64,000 bases of DNA from Nocardioides humi (GCF_006494775.1 NZ_CP041146.1:1550001-1614000); one strand, 5' to 3'; shown: positions 1-9,123, numbered from the stretch's first letter. Notes: generated by a model not told the origin, from the letters alone. Translations and numbers: made by a program.

Positions 1-1
1 G

Positions 2-169
2 AACGGCGAGATCGTCGCCGCGATGATCGACGGCGAGGCGACGGTCAAGACCTTCCAGCGCAAGGACGGCCAGGTCTGGCTGCTCCCCCACAATCCGGCG
101 TTCGAGCCGATCGACGGCACGAACGCGACCGTCCTCGGCAAGGTCACGGCGGTGCTCCGGCGAGTGTGA
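2..169 (+). CDS. lexA: LexA repressor, C-terminal fragment (cut by window start)
   Basis: The last 55 codons match the S24 peptidase half of LexA, the SOS-response repressor that cleaves itself when RecA is activated. The motif EATVKTF carries the lysine of the Ser-Lys dyad, and [11 protein letters not shown] plus the terminal [12 protein letters not shown] strand are typical of the family. The nucleophilic serine and the DNA-binding domain lie upstream of the window. The DinG-type helicase next door fits a DNA-damage neighbourhood. Confidence 0.9.
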   Translation, partial: NGEIVAAMIDGEATVKTFQRKDGQVWLLPHNPAFEPIDGTNATVLGKVTAVLRRV

Positions 170-236
170 GGTTTGCCTGACCGGCCGGTGGCATAGGGTC
201 GGGATCGTCCTGTCGCCGTACCTAAGGCCGGTCCCG

Positions 237-1817
237 ATGTCTCGTCGCAGCCACTTCCCCCTTGCCGGGCTGCCCCTTCGCCACCTGTTCGTCGCGCTCC
301 TCGCCGCCCTGCTGGCGGTCTCGACGCTCGGCACCGTCGCGCAGGCCGACCCCGCCGCGCCCGCCGACCCGGCGGTCGACGCCGGCGACCCGGTCGCCCA
401 GGAGGTGGCCGAGCAGGCGCTGGAGACGGTGCGGGAGATGCTCGAGCCGGTCCCGTCGGGCGCGACGTCCGACCCGGTCGCCCCGGCCGAGGGCGAGGGC
501 GCGGACCTCACCATGGCGCTGCGCGACCTGGCCGTCACCCGCACCGACCTGCCGACCCACCTGCAGGACGACGCCGGCCGGCTGCTGGCCCGCCCCAACC
601 CGACCGACCCGGTCGGCGGCATCGAGTGCTCCAACGGCTCGGGCCTGCCGTGCTACACGGTTCCGGAGGCCACGCCGGTCTGCGGCAGCGGGATCTGCGT
701 GCACCGGGTGGCGAGCACCGCGGACGCCGCCTCCGCGAGCTACGCGAACGTCGTGCTCGGCGTCCTCCAGCACGTCGCCGGCCGCTACGCCGCCGCCGGC
801 TACCGGCCGCCGGTCGGCGACGGTGCCATCGGCACCTCCAGCGGCGGGGCGGGCAACGGCAGCAACGTCTTCGACGTCTACCTCGCCGACCTCGGTCAGC
901 GCGGCCTCTACGGCTACTGCACGACCGACCAGCGCGTCTCCGGTCACACCACGGCGGCGGCGTACTGCGTCCTCGACAACAACTACGCCGAGTACGGCGC
1001 CGTGCCCGGCCCGCTCGCGAACCTCCAGGTGACGGCGGCGCACGAGTACTTCCACGCCGTGCAGTTCGCCTACGACGTCAACGAGGAGACCTGGCTGCTC
1101 GAGGCCACGGCCGTGTGGGCCGAGGACGAGCTCTACGACGACATCAACGACAACCGCCAGTACCTCCGGGGCGGGCCGCTCGGCCTGCCCGCGCAGCCGC
1201 TGGACTACCGCCGCGGCCTCGCGCCGTACGGTGCCTGGATCTTCTTCAAGTTCCTCAGCGAGCGCTACCCGGCGGTCAACGCACCCGGCGGCCTGCCGAC
1301 CATCGTCCGCGACGTGTGGGAGCTGGCCGCCGGCGCCCCCAACGCCCGCCAGGCGCTCGGCGCCGCGCTGGGCGTGCGCGGCACGGATCTCCGCAAGCAG
1401 TTCGGCTGGTTCGCCGCTGCCAACCGCCGGCCGGCCGCGAACTACAGCGAGGGCGCGTACTACCCGACGGCGTCGCTGTGGCGCGGGGTGAAGCTGAGCG
1501 GATCCCGCCGCAGCTTCTCCGCCAGCACCTCGCTCAAGCACCTCGCCTCCCGCACGGTCCGCTTCAAGTCGAAGTTCTCCGGCAAGGCACGGCTGCGCGT
1601 CCACGTCGACGCCCCCAACCGCAAGAAGGGCAGCTTCGCGGTCGTGACCATCAAGAAGAAGGGCAAGCCGCCGGTCAGCAAGAAGGTCAAGATCAACAAG
1701 AAGGGGAACAAGACGGTGGCCTACCCCTTCGGCAAGAAGGTGAAGTGGGTCGAGGTCACCGTGGCCAACAGCGGCAAGAAGGACGGCAAGGTCAAGGTCA
1801 GCGCGAACGTCCGCTGA
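237..1817 (+). CDS. Secreted putative zinc metalloprotease (MXAN_6640-like) with lysine-rich C-terminal domain
   Basis: A 526-residue protein with a Sec signal peptide (basic start, hydrophobic residues ~15-32, VAQA cleavage region). HEYFH at about residues 269-273 is an HExxH zinc site, and E289 in LLEATAVWAED is a plausible third ligand, the gluzincin-like arrangement of MXAN_6640-type predicted proteases. From ~residue 420 the sequence becomes a beta-rich domain unusually rich in lysine (repeated KKG), possibly for binding an anionic wall or surface polymer. Its 3' end overlaps the convergent helicase gene by 20 bp. Family assignment is tentative; substrate unknown. Confidence 0.6.
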   Translation: MSRRSHFPLAGLPLRHLFVALLAALLAVSTLGTVAQADPAAPADPAVDAGDPVAQEVAEQALETVREMLEPVPSGATSDPVAPAEGEGADLTMALRDLAVTRTDLPTHLQDDAGRLLARPNPTDPVGGIECSNGSGLPCYTVPEATPVCGSGICVHRVASTADAASASYANVVLGVLQHVAGRYAAAGYRPPVGDGAIGTSSGGAGNGSNVFDVYLADLGQRGLYGYCTTDQRVSGHTTAAAYCVLDNNYAEYGAVPGPLANLQVTAAHEYFHAVQFAYDVNEETWLLEATAVWAEDELYDDINDNRQYLRGGPLGLPAQPLDYRRGLAPYGAWIFFKFLSERYPAVNAPGGLPTIVRDVWELAAGAPNARQALGAALGVRGTDLRKQFGWFAAANRRPAANYSEGAYYPTASLWRGVKLSGSRRSFSASTSLKHLASRTVRFKSKFSGKARLRVHVDAPNRKKGSFAVVTIKKKGKPPVSKKVKINKKGNKTVAYPFGKKVKWVEVTVANSGKKDGKVKVSANVR

Positions 1818-3798
1818 GCCTGCTCAGGGCCTGGCGGACGACCTTCGGGTCGGTCGTCGGCCACATGGGCGGCAGGCTGGCCTTGAGGAACGAGCCGTAG
1901 CGGGCGGTCGCCAGCCGCGGATCGAGTACGGCGACCACGCCGCGGTCGTCCGTGGTCCGGATCAGCCGCCCGGTGCCCTGCGCCAGCAGCAGCGCCGCGT
2001 GGGTGGCGGCGACCTGCATGAAGCCGTTGCCGCCCGCCTGGTCGGCGGCCTTCTGGCGCGCGCTCATCAGCGGGTCGTCGGGGCGCGGGAACGGGATCCG
2101 GTCGATGATCACCAGCTGGCAGGTGTCGCCGGGGACGTCGAGCCCCTGCCAGAGGCCGAGCGTCCCGAACAGGCAGGTGTGCGGGTCCTCGACGAACTGG
2201 CGCGCCAGCTCGGGCAGCTGCGCCTCGCCCTGGGCGAGGGTGGTGAGGTGGGGCAGCGTCGTGCGGACGTGCTCGGCGGCGGCCTGGGCGGCCCGGCGGC
2301 TGGAGAACAGGCCGAGGGTCCGGCCGTCGGCCTGGTCGACGAGCTCGGTGATCTCGTCGAGCTGGGCCGGACCGAGGCCGTCGCGCCCGGGCGGCGGCAG
2401 GTGCCGCGCGACGTACAGGATGCCCTGGCGGGGGTAGTCGAACGGGCTGCCGACGTCGAGCCCCCGCCACGGCTGGGCATCGTCGGGCCAGTCGTCGCGC
2501 GAGGCCGGCCCGTCGGTGCGCTCGGACGGCTTCAGGCCGACGGAGGTCGCGACGGTCGCGAAGTCGCCGCCGAGCATGAGGGTGGCGGAGGTGAGGACGA
2601 CGGTGTTGTCGGCGAGCAGCTTGTCGCGCATCTGTCCCCAGACCTGGAGCGGCGCGATGCAGAGGGTGGGCGGGATCCGGTCGGTGCCCTCGGTGCGCCA
2701 CAGCACGTCGGCCTCGGAGTCGGCGGCCATCCGCTCCGCGGTCGCGAACACCTCCTGGACCATGCCCTTGGCCTGGGTCATCCCGGCGTCGGGCTCGCTG
2801 CCGGACTCGGCCTTCGGGAACGCCCCGGCACAGGCGCGGGCGGCGTCGCGGACCAGGACCAGCGCGTCGGCCAGCGCCTCGGGCACCCGCTCGAAGCGGC
2901 CGGCCGGCGCGTCGGTGATCGCGGCGCGCAGTGCGTCGGCGGCGTCGGCGAGGTCGTCGGCCTCGGTGCCCTCGACGTGGCGGACGCTGCGCCGCGCGGC
3001 GCGCTCCACCTCCGCCGCCCACAGCTCGTCGGTCGCGGCCTGGGTGACCCGCGCGGCCAGCTCGTGGGCCTCGTCGATCACGACGGCGTCGTACTCCGGG
3101 ATCATCGGGATCCCCTCGATCGCGTCGATCGCCAGCAGGGAGTGGTTGGTGACGACGAGGTGCGACTTCTGCGCCTTCTCCTTCGCGCGCTCGGCGAAGC
3201 ACTCCTCCCCGAACGGGCACTTGCTCGCGCCGACGCACTCGCGGGCGGTGACGCTGACCTGCCGCCACTCCTTGTCGGTGTGCCGCGGGGCGTCGTCGCG
3301 CTCGCCCGTGCCGCGGCCCTCGGCGGCCTTCTCGGCCCACGCGCGCAGTTCGAGGACCTTGCGGCCCAGCGCGCCGAGGGCCTGCTCGGCCTGGATCAGC
3401 TCACCCTGCTCGTCGGGCGCGCCCTCGCGGACCCGGTGCAGGCAGGCGTAGTTGGAGCGCCCCTTCAGCACGGCATGGCTGGCGTCCACGCCCGGCACCG
3501 TGCCCACCGCCTTGACCAGCCGCGGCAGGTCGCGCTCGACCAGCTGGTGCTGGAGGGCGAGGGTCGCGGTGGCGATGACGACCCGCCGGTCGTGGAGCAG
3601 GGCGGGGACGAGATAGCCGAGCGACTTCCCGGTGCCCGTGCCCGCCTGGACGAGAAGGTGCTCCTTGTCGGCGAAGGCGTCGGCGACGGCCTCCGCCATC
3701 GCCACCTGGCCGGCGCGCTCCTGGCCGCCGAGGGCCGCCACCGCGGTCGCGAGCAGGTCGCGCACCGGCGAGGTCCGGTCGGCAGCGGTGGTGGTCAC
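1798..3798 (-). CDS. ATP-dependent DNA helicase, DinG/XPD-like
   Basis: A 666-residue SF2 helicase. Visible motifs: Walker A QAGTGTGKS near residue 52, DEAH box VVIDEAHE near 241, and LTSATL (motif III). Four cysteines (one in NYACLHR near 118, three in ECVGASKCPFGEEC near 188-200) match the iron-sulfur cluster of the XPD/DinG group. Such enzymes unwind 5'-to-3' and handle R-loops and damaged forks. The first ATG lies directly before the conserved N-terminus. Proximity to lexA fits a repair role; regulation by LexA was not demonstrated. Confidence 0.9.
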   Translation of the reverse strand: MTTTAADRTSPVRDLLATAVAALGGQERAGQVAMAEAVADAFADKEHLLVQAGTGTGKSLGYLVPALLHDRRVVIATATLALQHQLVERDLPRLVKAVGTVPGVDASHAVLKGRSNYACLHRVREGAPDEQGELIQAEQALGALGRKVLELRAWAEKAAEGRGTGERDDAPRHTDKEWRQVSVTARECVGASKCPFGEECFAERAKEKAQKSHLVVTNHSLLAIDAIEGIPMIPEYDAVVIDEAHELAARVTQAATDELWAAEVERAARRSVRHVEGTEADDLADAADALRAAITDAPAGRFERVPEALADALVLVRDAARACAGAFPKAESGSEPDAGMTQAKGMVQEVFATAERMAADSEADVLWRTEGTDRIPPTLCIAPLQVWGQMRDKLLADNTVVLTSATLMLGGDFATVATSVGLKPSERTDGPASRDDWPDDAQPWRGLDVGSPFDYPRQGILYVARHLPPPGRDGLGPAQLDEITELVDQADGRTLGLFSSRRAAQAAAEHVRTTLPHLTTLAQGEAQLPELARQFVEDPHTCLFGTLGLWQGLDVPGDTCQLVIIDRIPFPRPDDPLMSARQKAADQAGGNGFMQVAATHAALLLAQGTGRLIRTTDDRGVVAVLDPRLATARYGSFLKASLPPMWPTTDPKVVRQALSRLSGRSR

Positions 3799-3858
3799 CG
3801 CAGAACCCTAGAGGGTGCCGGCGACATCGTCGCGCGCCCCTCCACAGGTCACGCCGAT

Positions 3859-4662
3859 TCATCGGAAGGGACCGTCGCGGACCACTCCCCCGACCTCGTC
3901 GAGGGTGATCCGGTGCGGGTCGAAGTCCGTCAGCCACCAGGTCGCTCCGGCCGCCTCGAACCCGATGAGGTCCGCTGACGCGGGGAGGGTGACCGCGACG
4001 TCGTACGGCGCGGCCGGGTCGTCCCGCAGGTCGTGGATCTGCCCGACGGCGGCGGCCAGCTGGTCGGGATGCTCGAGATTGACCGGGACGAACCCGTCGT
4101 ACCGCGCCGCCCGGTGCAGCGGACGCCGTCTGCCGGGGAATCCGGCGATCCACACCGGGACGCGCTCCTGCACGGGACGGGGGAGGAAGCGCACCCCGTC
4201 GACGGTGTGGTGCTCTCCGTGGTGCTCGACGACCTCGCCCGCCCATGCCGTACCCAGGATCTCGAGCGCCTCGTCCAGCATCCCGGCCCGGCGGCGGTCG
4301 TCGACCTCGTCGCCGAACCGGGAGTACTCCCCACCGAACCGGTCGCTGCCGAGGCCGGCGCCGAGGACCAGCCGGCCACCGCTGAGCACGTCGAGCGTGG
4401 CCGTCTGCCGGGCCACGACCTGGGGCCGCCGGCGCGGCAGGGCGGTCACCATCGGCCCCAGCCGGATCGTCGAGGTGGCCGTCGCCACGGCGGCCAGGGT
4501 CGTCCACGGGTCGGCGACGGCGGCGACCGGCTCGCGCCAGCGCACGTGGTCCCACACGAAGAAGCCGTCCCACCCGTGCTCCTCGGCCGCCACGGCGAGC
4601 CGGACCGCCGCCCTCGGATCGGCGAGCTCGTCGAACAGCGGGACCCAGACCGCCGACCTCAT
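3859..4662 (-). CDS. LLM-class flavin-dependent oxidoreductase
   Basis: A 267-residue luciferase-like monooxygenase-fold protein. The N-terminus (AEEHGWDGFFVWDH) and the strand-helix pattern with RLVLGAGLG and WIAGFPGRRR are characteristic of the FMN/F420-dependent LLM family common in actinobacteria. Its ATG overlaps the stop of the upstream alpha/beta hydrolase by 4 bp, so the two are translationally coupled. The pair sits opposite a LysR regulator, suggesting an inducible catabolic or detoxifying step. Substrate and cofactor (F420 or FMN) cannot be read from sequence. Confidence 0.85.
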   Translation of the reverse strand: MRSAVWVPLFDELADPRAAVRLAVAAEEHGWDGFFVWDHVRWREPVAAVADPWTTLAAVATATSTIRLGPMVTALPRRRPQVVARQTATLDVLSGGRLVLGAGLGSDRFGGEYSRFGDEVDDRRRAGMLDEALEILGTAWAGEVVEHHGEHHTVDGVRFLPRPVQERVPVWIAGFPGRRRPLHRAARYDGFVPVNLEHPDQLAAAVGQIHDLRDDPAAPYDVAVTLPASADLIGFEAAGATWWLTDFDPHRITLDEVGGVVRDGPFR

Positions 4663-5474
4663 GCCGTGAGCTCCGCGAGCGCCCGGACGAACGTGTCCCA
4701 GGTCGGCGCGAGCATGTCGTGGCCCGACTGCGGGAGCACGACCAGACGGGAGCCCGGCACGGCGTCGCGCAGCGCTCGTCCGTGGGCCGACGGGAAGACC
4801 GGGTCGAGCTCGCCCTGGACGACGAGGGTGGGGACCCGCAGGTCGCTCCACTCGCCGTTGCGAGGACCGTCGAAGTCCATCGCGAAGTGGTTGCCCAGCG
4901 CAGCCCGGAGGTCGCGGGTCCGGGCGACGTCGGCCGCGGCGATCGCCCGGGTCGCGTCCTCGTCGAAGTGGGGCGAGGAGCCGGCGTACGCCCGCATCAC
5001 CGCGACGAGGTACTCGACGACGGCGGCGGGGTCGTCGGGATCCGGGTCCGGGGGTACGTCGAGGCCGCCCATCGGGAGCTCCCCCGTCGTGGTGCTCACC
5101 AGGGTGAGCGAGCGGACGCGCTGCGGGTAGTCGATGCCGAGCACCAGCGCGACGCCACCCGACATCGAGCGGCCCACGACGTGGGCGCGGTCGACGCCGA
5201 GGGCGTCGAGCAGGCCGACCGCGTCGGCGGCGAGGTCGCGCAGGCCGTAGCCGGGGGCTCCCGGCGGGAAGCTGGTCGAGCGACCGGTGTCGCGCTGGTC
5301 GTAGCGGATGACGTACCGGCCGGCGGCGGCGATGCGCCGGCACAGCTCCTCCTCCCACCACAGCATCGAGGCGCAGGCTCCGTGGATGAGGAGGATCGCG
5401 GGATCGGCGGGGTCGCCGAAGGTCTCGGCGCAGAGAGTGACGCCGTTGACGTCGTGGCTGGACTCGTTGCTCAT
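4659..5474 (-). CDS. Alpha/beta hydrolase
   Basis: A 271-residue alpha/beta-fold hydrolase. The oxyanion-hole motif LLIHGACAS, the nucleophile elbow GRSMSGG, a late aspartate in GELDPVF and the histidine in QSGHDML form the expected Ser-Asp-His triad. The start chosen is MSNESS; a longer reading frame reaches 5528 but would run into the promoter and start of the divergent LysR gene. It is first gene of a two-gene operon with the downstream LLM oxidoreductase. Related enzymes cleave esters, lactones or C-C bonds; the substrate is unknown. Confidence 0.85.
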   Translation of the reverse strand: MSNESSHDVNGVTLCAETFGDPADPAILLIHGACASMLWWEEELCRRIAAAGRYVIRYDQRDTGRSTSFPPGAPGYGLRDLAADAVGLLDALGVDRAHVVGRSMSGGVALVLGIDYPQRVRSLTLVSTTTGELPMGGLDVPPDPDPDDPAAVVEYLVAVMRAYAGSSPHFDEDATRAIAAADVARTRDLRAALGNHFAMDFDGPRNGEWSDLRVPTLVVQGELDPVFPSAHGRALRDAVPGSRLVVLPQSGHDMLAPTWDTFVRALAELTA

Positions 5475-5554
5475 GGGGTCGACGCTAGGAGTGGATCGCC
5501 ATCGTGAAAAGCGATCGTTTCCGATCATTGTGTTCGTTCTATACGATCATTGCC
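5475..5554. promoter_or_regulatory. Divergent promoter region with LysR-type operator candidate
   Basis: An AT-rich island (unlike the flanking coding DNA) separates the hydrolase and LysR starts. It contains CGATCATT twice (about 5522-5529 and 5544-5551) and the palindrome CGATCG at 5512-5517, compatible with T-N11-A LysR boxes. Near each start are -10-like hexamers only 6-8 nt from the initiation codon (TAGCGT for the hydrolase, TACGAT for LysR), so both transcripts may be leaderless. Motif reading by eye only. Confidence 0.45.
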
Positions 5555-6445
5555 GTGTACGAGCTCCGGCACCTCCGCGCACTGGACGCCATCGTGGCCG
5601 AGGGCACCTACGCCCGGGCCGCGGGGCGGCTCGGCTACACCCAGTCCACCCTGAGCCAGCAGGTCGCCGCTCTCGAGCGAGCGGTCGGCGGCGCCGTCTT
5701 CGATCGGCCCGGCGGCCCGCGACCGGTCCGGCTGACGCCGTTGGGCCGGCTGGTGCTGACCGCCGCGCGCGACATGCTCGGGCTGGCGCGGGAGACCGAG
5801 GAGGCCGTCGCCCGATTCCATGCCGGTGACGGCAGGGTCGACGTCGGGACCTTCCAGACGGTGACCGACGTGCTGCTCCCGACGGTGGTCCAGCAGCTGC
5901 GGGCGGCGCACCCGGGATGCGACATCCGCCTGGTCGAGGACGAGGCGGACGAGCCGGACCTGGAGGATCTCGACGTCCTCTTCTTCGACCGTGCGGGCAC
6001 GGCCGACGTCGACAGCACCCTGCTGCTCGAGGACGAGCACGTCCTGCTCGCCCGGCCCGGGGACCTCCCCGAGGGCCCGGTGGGACTCGAGCGGCTCGAC
6101 GGCGCCGCGATGGTCGCGCTCCCCGCGATCTGCGACCAGCGCGAGGTCGAGGAGCACCTGTCCGCCCTCGGCGTCGCCCCGCACGTCGTGTTCCGGACCG
6201 CCGACCACCGGGCGGTCACCTCGATGGTCCGCGCGGGGCTGGGCTGGGCCGTCATGCCGGTGCTCTCGCTCGGCTGGCCGCAGCGCCCACAGGGGGTCGC
6301 GCTCCACCCGCTGGAGCCGGCGCTGCCGTCCCGGCGGATCTACGCGCTCACCCGCGGGACCCTGTCCCCGCTGGCCGAGCAGGTCGTCGCGCTGGCGGCG
6401 CGGTGCGCCCGGTCGGTCACGGACGCGGGCGGCTGCCGGTGGTGA
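5555..6445 (+). CDS. LysR-family transcriptional regulator
   Basis: A 296-residue regulator beginning at GTG 5555 (VYELRHLRALDAI). The N-terminal winged helix-turn-helix (YARAAGRLGYTQSTLSQQVAALE) is a canonical LysR DNA-binding domain; the rest is the periplasmic-binding-like effector domain. A longer in-frame ATG at 5504 would overlap the divergent hydrolase gene. By position it most likely controls the hydrolase/LLM pair and itself. Its 3' end overlaps the convergent SGNH hydrolase by 29 bp. Effector unknown. Confidence 0.9.
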   Translation: MYELRHLRALDAIVAEGTYARAAGRLGYTQSTLSQQVAALERAVGGAVFDRPGGPRPVRLTPLGRLVLTAARDMLGLARETEEAVARFHAGDGRVDVGTFQTVTDVLLPTVVQQLRAAHPGCDIRLVEDEADEPDLEDLDVLFFDRAGTADVDSTLLLEDEHVLLARPGDLPEGPVGLERLDGAAMVALPAICDQREVEEHLSALGVAPHVVFRTADHRAVTSMVRAGLGWAVMPVLSLGWPQRPQGVALHPLEPALPSRRIYALTRGTLSPLAEQVVALAARCARSVTDAGGCRW

Positions 6446-7127
6446 GCAGGCTGCGCACCTGCGCCGCCACCCGGTCGCCGAACACCCGCTGCCCGGCGGC
6501 GTCGGGGTGGAGCCGGTCCTGCTGGTAGGTCAGCTCGACGTCGAGCATGGAGAGGTACGCCGTCCCGTGGACCGCCGCGAGCCGGGTCAGCGCGGCGTCG
6601 ACGGCGGCCACGTCGTCGTACGGCAGGCGGGGTGCGGGCGGCGGGCCGACCACGAGCGCCGGCCGGCCGTCGAGCACCTCGACCAGCCGCACGAAGCCGG
6701 CCTCCAGGTCGGCGCCGGGCTGGTCGGCGTCGTTGAGCCCGCCCTCGACCACGACCAGGTCGGCCCGCGCCAGCCCGGCCCGGGCCGACCCGGCGGCCGC
6801 GGCGGCTCGGGTGGCGTAGGAGACGTCGCCACAGCCGCTGGCGCCCCGGCTGAACCCGCTGCCGGAGAACCCGTCGACCCGGACCCGGCCGGGCAGCCGG
6901 ACCGGCCACGACTCCTCGGGCAGCACGCCGGCGCCCACGGAGTAGGAGTCCCCGATCACCAGCACCTGCGTGCCCGACCCGGTGACCAGCGCTTCCCTCG
7001 CCTCGGCCCGCTCCCCCTTGACCACGCACGGGTCCGGCCGCGCACCGGCGCGGGCCAGCAGCGTCGTACTGGCCGCGGTGGCGAGCACGAGCGCGAGGAG
7101 ACCGAGGAGCAGACGGTGCCGAGTCAC
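6417..7127 (-). CDS. Secreted SGNH/GDSL-type hydrolase
   Basis: A 236-residue exported esterase-like protein. Block I is GDSYSVG (nucleophilic Ser), GGLND resembles block III (Asn), and DRLHPD is block V (Asp-His). An N-terminal hydrophobic stretch (LLLGLLALVLATAASTTLLA) is a signal peptide or anchor. I prefer GTG 7127, directly before the signal sequence; ATG 7151 and TTG 7166 are also in frame but lie inside a 20-bp inverted repeat. Family members deacylate lipids or polysaccharides; substrate unknown. Confidence 0.8.
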   Translation of the reverse strand: MTRHRLLLGLLALVLATAASTTLLARAGARPDPCVVKGERAEAREALVTGSGTQVLVIGDSYSVGAGVLPEESWPVRLPGRVRVDGFSGSGFSRGASGCGDVSYATRAAAAAGSARAGLARADLVVVEGGLNDADQPGADLEAGFVRLVEVLDGRPALVVGPPPAPRLPYDDVAAVDAALTRLAAVHGTAYLSMLDVELTYQQDRLHPDAAGQRVFGDRVAAQVRSLLTTGSRPRP

Positions 7128-7143
7128 CGCCGCATCATCTCCG

Positions 7144-7200
7144 CGCCCCATGCGTTTTCGCGGCAAAAAGGCGGAACTGACCGCGAAAACGCATGGGGCG
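7144..7200. repeat. Perfect 20-bp inverted repeat (CATGCG palindrome family), probable terminator after hflX
   Basis: Arms at 7144-7163 and 7181-7200 are exact reverse complements (outer sequence CGCCCCATGCG) around a 17-nt loop. The element starts 16 nt after the hflX stop and probably ends its transcript. The outer part of the arms is identical to that of the repeat at 56096-56156, while the inner part differs. Confidence 0.7.
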
Positions 7201-7216
7201 CCGGAGCAGGCCGACC

Positions 7217-8728
7217 TCAGACGGCGTAGACGGCGAGGTCGCTGGCGAGCGCCTCGGTGGCGCGGCCGGTGACCCGGGTGCCGTCGGCGGTGTGCTCGAG
7301 GGTGCCGATCTCTCCGTCCTTGTGGATCCGGTCGATCAGGTCGCCGCGGGCGTAGGGGACGAGGGCGGTGAACTCCACGCGCGGGCGCGGCAGCTCGGCC
7401 TCGACGGCGGCGATCGCCTCCGGGATGCCCTCGCCGGTGCGGGCCGAGACGGCCACGGAGTGCGGCTCGCGGCGCAGCACCCGGTCGACCACGACGGGGT
7501 CGGCGGCGTCGACCTTGTTGACGACCACCAGCTCGGGGACGCCGGTGGCGCCGATCTCGGCGAGCACCTCGCGGACCGCGGCCAGCTGGCCCTCGGGGTC
7601 GGGGTGCGACCCGTCGACGACGTGGACGATCAGGTCGGCGTCGGCCACCTCCTCCAGGGTCGAGCGGAACGCCTCGACCAGCTGGTGCGGGAGGTGCCGG
7701 ACGAAGCCGACGGTGTCGCTCATCGTGTAGACCCGGCCGTCGGCGGTCGTCGTACGACGGGTGGTCGGGTCGAGCGTCGCGAACAGGGCGTCCTCGACGA
7801 GCACGCCGGCGCCGGTGAGGCGGTTGAGCAGCGAGGACTTGCCGGCGTTGGTGTAGCCGGCGATGGCGACCGACGGGACCTCGTGGCGGCGGCGCTCCTG
7901 GCGCTTGGTGTCGCGGGTCCCCTTCATCACCCTCAGCTCGCGGCGGAGCTTGGCGATCTTGTCGTTGATCCGGCGGCGGTCGGTCTCGATCTTGGTCTCA
8001 CCGGGACCACGGCCGCCGATGCCCTCGCCGCCGGCGGCCCGGCCACCGGCCTGGCGGGAGAGGTTGCCGCCCCAGCCGCGCAGGCGCTGCTTCATGTAGT
8101 TGAGCTGCGCGAGCTCGACCTGCGCCTGGCCCTCCTTGGACTTCGCGTGCTGGGCGAAGATGTCGAGGATCAGCGCGGTCCGGTCGACCACCTTGACCTT
8201 GACCTTGTCCTCCAGGTTGCGCAGCTGGGAGGGTGCGAGCTCGCCGTCGCAGATCACGGTGTCGGCACCGGTGGCCTGCACGATCTCGCGGAGCGCCTCC
8301 ACCTTGCCGCGTCCGATGTACGTCGCGGGGTCGGGCGAGGTGCGCCGCTGGTAGATCGCGTCGAGCACCTCCGAGCCCGCGGTCTCGGCGAGCAGCGCGA
8401 GCTCGGCCATCGCGTTCTCGATCTCGGAGATGGCGCCGCCGGTCCAGACGCCGACGAGGACCACGCGCTCCAGGCGGAGCTGGCGGTACTCGACCTCGGT
8501 GATGTCCTCGAGCTCGGTGCGCAGGCCGGCGACCCGGCGCAGCTCGTGGCGCTCGACCAGGTCGAGGTCGCCGGTGGTCGGGTCCTCGTCCAGATAGCCG
8601 GCGGGCTGGTCGGCGTAGCCGGACTCGAAGTCGTCGGTATCGAAGTCGTCGGTCTCGGGGTCGTCCCAGCCCTCGGTGGCGCGCAGCGCGGCGGTCAGGG
8701 AGAAGTCTTCTTCGGCACGGTTCGTCAT
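7217..8728 (-). CDS. hflX: GTPase HflX
   Basis: A 503-residue HflX. It has the glycine-rich HflX domain (TYIGRGKVEAL), the linker around RGWGGNLSRQAGG, and the G domain with P-loop GYTNAGKSS, DTVGFVRHLP (G3) and NKVD (G4). HflX is a ribosome-associated GTPase that splits stalled 70S particles and ribosomes under stress. The actinobacterial N-terminal extension is acidic (repeated DDFDTDD). ATG 8728 is preferred, with GGGTG just upstream; a GTG three codons earlier is also possible. Placement between dapF and lexA follows the usual actinobacterial order. Confidence 0.95.
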   Translation of the reverse strand: MTNRAEEDFSLTAALRATEGWDDPETDDFDTDDFESGYADQPAGYLDEDPTTGDLDLVERHELRRVAGLRTELEDITEVEYRQLRLERVVLVGVWTGGAISEIENAMAELALLAETAGSEVLDAIYQRRTSPDPATYIGRGKVEALREIVQATGADTVICDGELAPSQLRNLEDKVKVKVVDRTALILDIFAQHAKSKEGQAQVELAQLNYMKQRLRGWGGNLSRQAGGRAAGGEGIGGRGPGETKIETDRRRINDKIAKLRRELRVMKGTRDTKRQERRRHEVPSVAIAGYTNAGKSSLLNRLTGAGVLVEDALFATLDPTTRRTTTADGRVYTMSDTVGFVRHLPHQLVEAFRSTLEEVADADLIVHVVDGSHPDPEGQLAAVREVLAEIGATGVPELVVVNKVDAADPVVVDRVLRREPHSVAVSARTGEGIPEAIAAVEAELPRPRVEFTALVPYARGDLIDRIHKDGEIGTLEHTADGTRVTGRATEALASDLAVYAV

Positions 8729-8843
8729 AGGCGTCACCCAGGGTAACGACCGGCGCCCCGAGATGCTTCCCGTTTACGACCGACGGACAACTCGGTCCCA
8801 CCGCGTCGACGTCTGCGCCCGTAGACCCCACGTCGTGTTGGTG

Positions 8844-9120
8844 ATGGAGGTCGACCAAGAGCGTCTGCGCGACGTGTGCGAGCGCTACGGGCGAGCTCGC
8901 CCAGCTCCTCGGCCGCCCAGTCGACCTCGACGAGATCGAACTCGCGTACCCGCAGGTCGAATGGCGCCAGGCGACCAGATGGCGCAACAGGATCGTGCAC
9001 GGCTGCTGGGACGTCGACTTCCAGATCCTCCACGACGTGGCGACCGTCAACCTGCCGACCGTGGCCGAGGGCCTGGGACAGGCGCTCGCCGACCAGTCCG
9101 ACCCGACCGCCGACGACTGA
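8844..9120 (+). pseudogene. Decayed MntA-HepT toxin-antitoxin relic
   Basis: ATG 8844 begins MEVDQERLRDVCERYG, which resembles the N-terminal helix of MNT-type nucleotidyltransferase antitoxins (MntA). After ~8891 the reading jumps frame: GELAQLLGRPVDL looks like an MntA C-terminus, and the following YPQVEWRQATRWRNRIVHG resembles the second half of a HEPN (HepT) toxin, ending at 9120. The nucleotidyltransferase core and the first HepT half are missing, and the second frame has no start codon. The HEPN RNase motif R-x4-H survives, but the tyrosine expected in H-x-Y is cysteine. A remnant rather than a working system. Confidence 0.6.
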
Positions 9121-9123
9121 ATC

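Noticed and set aside
1999..3978. 659-codon plus-strand frame opposite the DinG-type helicase
   Set aside because: Antisense shadow; the minus strand carries all helicase motifs in order.
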